A stretch of 64,000 nt of DNA from an uncultured Bacteriovoracaceae bacterium (GTDB lineage Bacteria > Bdellovibrionota > Bacteriovoracia > Bacteriovoracales > Bacteriovoracaceae): NCBI GenBank assembly GCA_937931205.1, contig CALHBF010000021.1, positions 1 through 64,000 of the forward strand. Reading direction: 5' to 3'. Positions 60,977 through 64,000 of this stretch are shown piece by piece; the first letter of the stretch is position 1, and every line of letters starts with the position of its first letter. The notes under the pieces are model-generated. The model made no database searches and was not told the origin of the DNA. It saw only the letters and a list, made by a program, of their open reading frames with translations. Made by a program: the position numbers and the translations under genes.

Positions 60977-61660
60977 TTACTCTTCAATTTCTTCTGCTTG
61001 AATTCTTTCTCTTTTTACCTGGTCAGAGATGGTGTGGTCTGGATCACCAACTTTATCGTTGTTGGTTGAGAATACCAGTGTTTGTGTGAGGTGAGATGGC
61101 TGCTCAGAGCCGTCTGTTAGTTTGACGATATTTTTACCATACTCAAGACGAGCATCATCAATTGTTTTTTCGCCTTTAATAATCTGGTCAGCAAGATTCA
61201 GTGCAAGAATATTGGCCGCTTCACTGTCACTACGCGCTGACATCATGCCCATTGTACGGTCAAGTCCTACTGAACCTGAGAATTCCCAAATTTGGGCCAC
61301 TTTGTCCGCACTTGGTGAGGCATAATAGACGAAATGTTCAATGACATCGTTGTGAGGTGTTGGGAAAAGATGTTTGGTTGGAGTTTTGTAAACAACTGCT
61401 TTGGCAAATGGTCCGATATTTCTCCATACCAACAGATCTTTTGTCACATCTTCAGGAAGACCATATTTTTGAATCATGCTGTCGGCCGCTTTTTTGGAAT
61501 CAGCAGGCCATTGGGAAATGTGTTTTTCAACAGATTTCTCATTAATGCTCTCTTTCATGACTTTTGAAATGTTCACATCTTTATCTTTTTTAGTACTACC
61601 ACACGATACTGCCAGTATCATGATTGAACTGAATGCGATTATTCTACTCAAGTTTTTCAT
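60977..61660 (-). CDS. Lipoprotein of unknown function
   Basis: 227 residues from ATG 61660 with GGAGGA upstream, opening a lipoprotein signal (MKNLSRIIAFSSIMILAVSC, Cys20). The long in-frame extension upstream lacks a signal and is rejected as coding. The mature protein is helical and polar with LFPTPHNDVIEHFVYY and a DAR-LEYGKNIVKLTDG segment. No family recognised. Divergent from tldD. Confidence 0.8.
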   Translation of the reverse strand: MKNLSRIIAFSSIMILAVSCGSTKKDKDVNISKVMKESINEKSVEKHISQWPADSKKAADSMIQKYGLPEDVTKDLLVWRNIGPFAKAVVYKTPTKHLFPTPHNDVIEHFVYYASPSADKVAQIWEFSGSVGLDRTMGMMSARSDSEAANILALNLADQIIKGEKTIDDARLEYGKNIVKLTDGSEQPSHLTQTLVFSTNNDKVGDPDHTISDQVKRERIQAEEIEE

Positions 61661-61813
61661 AGCATTTCCTCCGGATTTTATGATGTTAAGAGATCTAAGC
61701 AATGCTGAAGGTAACATTGCAATTCTGATACCTTCCAAGGGAATAAGAGTGCTCATGATTTGTAGTTTCTTTTCTTTAAATCTATAATGATTGCTCTGTA
61801 TCAAGGAGAGAAT

Positions 61814-63193
61814 ATGCAATTAGTTTCACAGTCCTCCATTTCAGAAGTCATTTCTGAAGGACTCGCTTTAGGAGCAGATTTTGTTGATGTGTTTATTGAA
61901 AAGACCCAGAATGAAAACCTGACTTTTAAAAGTTCAAAAATTTCAGATATTCAATCAGGGACTCTCTTTGGAGTCGGCATCCGTCTGATCAAAGGAGATC
62001 AGGTTTTATATGGTTATACCAATTCTTCACAGAAAGATGAGTTGTTGCGTATCACTAGAATGCTGGGCAAAAGATTTCAAACTCAGAAACATTCTCAGAC
62101 AGTGAGTTTTGAAAACTTAAAATATCCTGAGATCGGAATGTTAAAAGTGAAGAGTGTTTCACTCGAAGAAAAAATTCGTTTAATGACAGAGCTTGATGTT
62201 TCGTTTCGTAAAGACAAGCTTGTGTCTCAGGCAGTGGTTGATTTTATCAATAAAGAACAGCATGTAGAGATCTATAACTCTGAAGGTCTTTATGCTTTCG
62301 AAAAACGCCCTTATATCCGCTTAATGAGTTCCATTGTCATGCAAGATGGAGACCTCTCTACTCAAAGCTATACGGCCCCAGGGGCAAGAGGTGGTTGGGA
62401 GTTCGTAGAAAAAATGAATAAAGAAGTGATGATTGCCGATCTCTTGCAACAAGCAAGAACAACTCTTTATGCTAAACCATGTCCTGCTGGAAAAATGCCA
62501 GTGGTAATTGATAATGGTTTTGGTGGAGTGATTTTCCATGAGGCCTGTGGACACTTGCTGGAAACAACATCAGTTGAGAAAAAGGCCAGTGTCTTCTGGG
62601 ATAAGAAAGGTGAGATGATTGCTCATCCCAATCTTTCTGCCAGTGATGATGGAACAATTGATTCTGAGTGGGGATCTCTTTCTATTGATGATGAAGGGAT
62701 GCCAACTCAGAAAACTGAACTCATTAAAAATGGAATTCTGACAAACTTCTTATGCGATCGTGTAGGTCATATGAAGACGGGTCATCCAAGAACAGGTTCA
62801 GGAAGAAGACAATCTTATAAATTCGCTCCGGCCAGCCGTATGAGAAATACCTTTATCGAAGCTGGTCCTCATTCTCGCGAAGAACTGATTGAAAGTATGG
62901 GTGATGGTCTTTATGCCAAGCAAATGGGTGGGGGATCAGTGAATCCAGCAACAGGTGAGTTTAACTTTTCTGTAAGAGAAGCCTATATCGTTAAGAATGG
63001 AAAAATTACTGATGCAGTTAAAGGTGCAACACTTATCGGCAGAGGAGACGAGATCATGTCAAAGATCTCCATGGTGGGAAGTGATCTTTCTTTAATGGCC
63101 GGAATGTGCGGATCAGTAAGTGGTTCTATTCCAACAACAGTAGGACAGCCGCCGCTTAAAGTGGATGAGATTCTTGTGGGAGGTAGAGCGTGA
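61814..63193 (+). CDS. tldD: Metalloprotease TldD
   Basis: 459 residues from ATG 61814 (AAGGAG upstream). Zinc-site HEACGH (HExxxH) in DNGFGGVIFHEACGHLLE, and the C-terminal GRGDEIMSKI and GMCGSVSGSIPTTVGQPP block identify TldD. With TldE/PmbA it forms a heterodimeric protease known from microcin B17 maturation and CcdA degradation, which digests unfolded peptides. The next gene, pmbA, overlaps by four bases (GTGA). Confidence 0.96.
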   Translation: MQLVSQSSISEVISEGLALGADFVDVFIEKTQNENLTFKSSKISDIQSGTLFGVGIRLIKGDQVLYGYTNSSQKDELLRITRMLGKRFQTQKHSQTVSFENLKYPEIGMLKVKSVSLEEKIRLMTELDVSFRKDKLVSQAVVDFINKEQHVEIYNSEGLYAFEKRPYIRLMSSIVMQDGDLSTQSYTAPGARGGWEFVEKMNKEVMIADLLQQARTTLYAKPCPAGKMPVVIDNGFGGVIFHEACGHLLETTSVEKKASVFWDKKGEMIAHPNLSASDDGTIDSEWGSLSIDDEGMPTQKTELIKNGILTNFLCDRVGHMKTGHPRTGSGRRQSYKFAPASRMRNTFIEAGPHSREELIESMGDGLYAKQMGGGSVNPATGEFNFSVREAYIVKNGKITDAVKGATLIGRGDEIMSKISMVGSDLSLMAGMCGSVSGSIPTTVGQPPLKVDEILVGGRA

Positions 63194-64000
63194 GAGATTT
63201 ATTAGAAAAAACAATTTCCCAAGTAAAAAAACAGGGTGCAGAAGGTGATTTAGTTTTTCAGAGTTCTAAAAACTTGAAGCTCTCTGCTTTTGGTAATGAA
63301 CTTTCTGAATACAAAGTATCGGGAACTCAAATTTTGGGACTTCGCCTTATTAAAGATCAAAAGATTGGAATCGCTTTTACTGAATCACTTGATCAGGATT
63401 CATTAGATTTGTTGGTAAAACGTGCGATTGAAAATGCCAGCGCATCAAGCACTAATGAATTTGAGACGATTTCTTCAGAGATGGGTGAAGTTGTTGATAA
63501 TGAACTGATTGCAGATGGTGTGGATGTTGACACTAAAGTGGCAAAAGTGGTGGGACTTTTTAATGAATTTAAAAAGAAAGATTCTCGAGTCGAATCGCTT
63601 CCTTATAATGGCTATGGTGAGAATGAAAATTTCAATTTGTTCCTCTCGACAAGCGGGCGAATCATTCAGCGCACTGATCAGTTTATGCAAGTTTGGGCCA
63701 TGCCACTTCTCAAAGAAGGAAATAAAAAATCAACATTCTACGATAATCTTATCGCTAAGGAATTTAAAGAATTGCAATGGCAGGATCTTGTTAATAAGAC
63801 AACTGATCTGGCAGCTTCATTCCTTCAAAGCACTCATCTCAAAACTGGCCGCTATCAAGTAGAGTTTACTACTGACTCTTTAAATGATTTTTTCCAGATG
63901 TTCTCTGGTATTTTCTCTGGAAAGAGCGTGGTTAATAAGGTGAATGCCTGGCAAAAACTGGTTGGTCAGAAAGTTTTCCATGATGATTTAACTCTGGTTG
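63190..64000 (+). CDS. pmbA: TldE/PmbA partner of TldD (3' end outside window)
   Basis: The first 270 codons are visible, starting with GTG inside the tldD stop. VRDLLEKTISQVKKQGAEGD, LKLSAFGNELSEYKVSG and the IGLR/ IGIAFTES strand pattern match the N-terminal domain of PmbA. It lacks the HExxxH motif in the part seen, as expected for the non-catalytic subunit. Open to the window end. Confidence 0.93.
   Translation, partial: MRDLLEKTISQVKKQGAEGDLVFQSSKNLKLSAFGNELSEYKVSGTQILGLRLIKDQKIGIAFTESLDQDSLDLLVKRAIENASASSTNEFETISSEMGEVVDNELIADGVDVDTKVAKVVGLFNEFKKKDSRVESLPYNGYGENENFNLFLSTSGRIIQRTDQFMQVWAMPLLKEGNKKSTFYDNLIAKEFKELQWQDLVNKTTDLAASFLQSTHLKTGRYQVEFTTDSLNDFFQMFSGIFSGKSVVNKVNAWQKLVGQKVFHDDLTLV

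Noticed and set aside
61661-61819. N-terminal extension of the lipoprotein at 60977-61660
   Set aside because: It would hide the lipoprotein signal and overlaps the divergent tldD promoter; a strong Shine-Dalgarno lies before 61660.

Overview
The window is about 64 kb of densely packed, low-to-middling G+C bacterial chromosome. It holds roughly 57 protein genes and no gene-free stretch longer than 300 bases. I see no rRNA, tRNA, insertion sequence, prophage or CRISPR array. Many secreted proteins and lipoproteins, an outer-membrane receptor, TolC/RND parts, secreted serine proteases and a secreted nuclease indicate a Gram-negative organism. The mix of secreted hydrolases, CAP-domain lipoprotein, bacterial SWIB protein, Crp/Fnr and PilZ proteins and many lineage-specific exported proteins suggests a Bdellovibrionota member of the Bacteriovorax/Peredibacter type. 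That assignment is inference from gene content; there is no marker rRNA here.

Layout. 1-7474 (minus): an overlapping operon in the order iucA-iucB-iucC-iucD-iutA, i.e. aerobactin-type hydroxamate-citrate siderophore synthesis plus its receptor (receptor cut by the window start). 7725-10555: exported proteins and a CAP lipoprotein. 10557-15457 (minus): an overlapping operon of a Cys-rich zinc-finger protein, an arginase-family hydrolase, a copper P-type ATPase and a cardiolipin synthase. 15594-17215: elbB and a luciferase-like monooxygenase behind a promoter with MerR-type geometry. 17207-19615: two-component system plus a secreted Cys-repeat protein. 20395-25259: MgtC-like protein, pyrophosphatase, DUF1624 protein and a short-Q-loop cytochrome bd oxidase (cydAB). 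25451-28871: aldehyde dehydrogenase, YceI, an outer-membrane-like protein, and a MerP-like/MerT-like pair. 28941-34509: TetR regulator-TolC-minimal adaptor-RND efflux operon. 34734-39578: lipoprotein, GTPase, MATE pump, tandem secreted serine proteases. 39693-43192: ahpC-ahpF, diverging from a two-gene ExbB/ExbD-like motor with an unusual partner domain. 43224-47383: rnk, CoA-transferase, and an oxygen-sensing neighbourhood (stand-alone cyclic-nucleotide-binding-like fold, FNR-like regulator, diiron metallo-beta-lactamase-fold protein). 47468-51936: PilZ membrane protein, serA, proA-proC, SWIB protein. 52021-57885: repeat lipoprotein with an EF-hand, secreted nuclease, a full-length ABCC-like exporter. 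57935-64000: small protein, membrane J-domain protein, dsbB-dsbA, PAP2 phosphatase, lipoprotein, tldD-pmbA (pmbA cut by the window end).

How it works together. Iron acquisition (aerobactin), copper export, peroxide defence (AhpCF with an OxyR-like site), oxygen-tolerant terminal oxidase and FNR/diiron sensing form a metal and oxygen theme. The items most worth follow-up are the siderophore operon with its leader hairpin, the RND pump lacking the TM4 aspartates and paired with a shortened adaptor, the ExbBD-like motor with a beta-rich effector domain, and the single-chain asymmetric ABC exporter.
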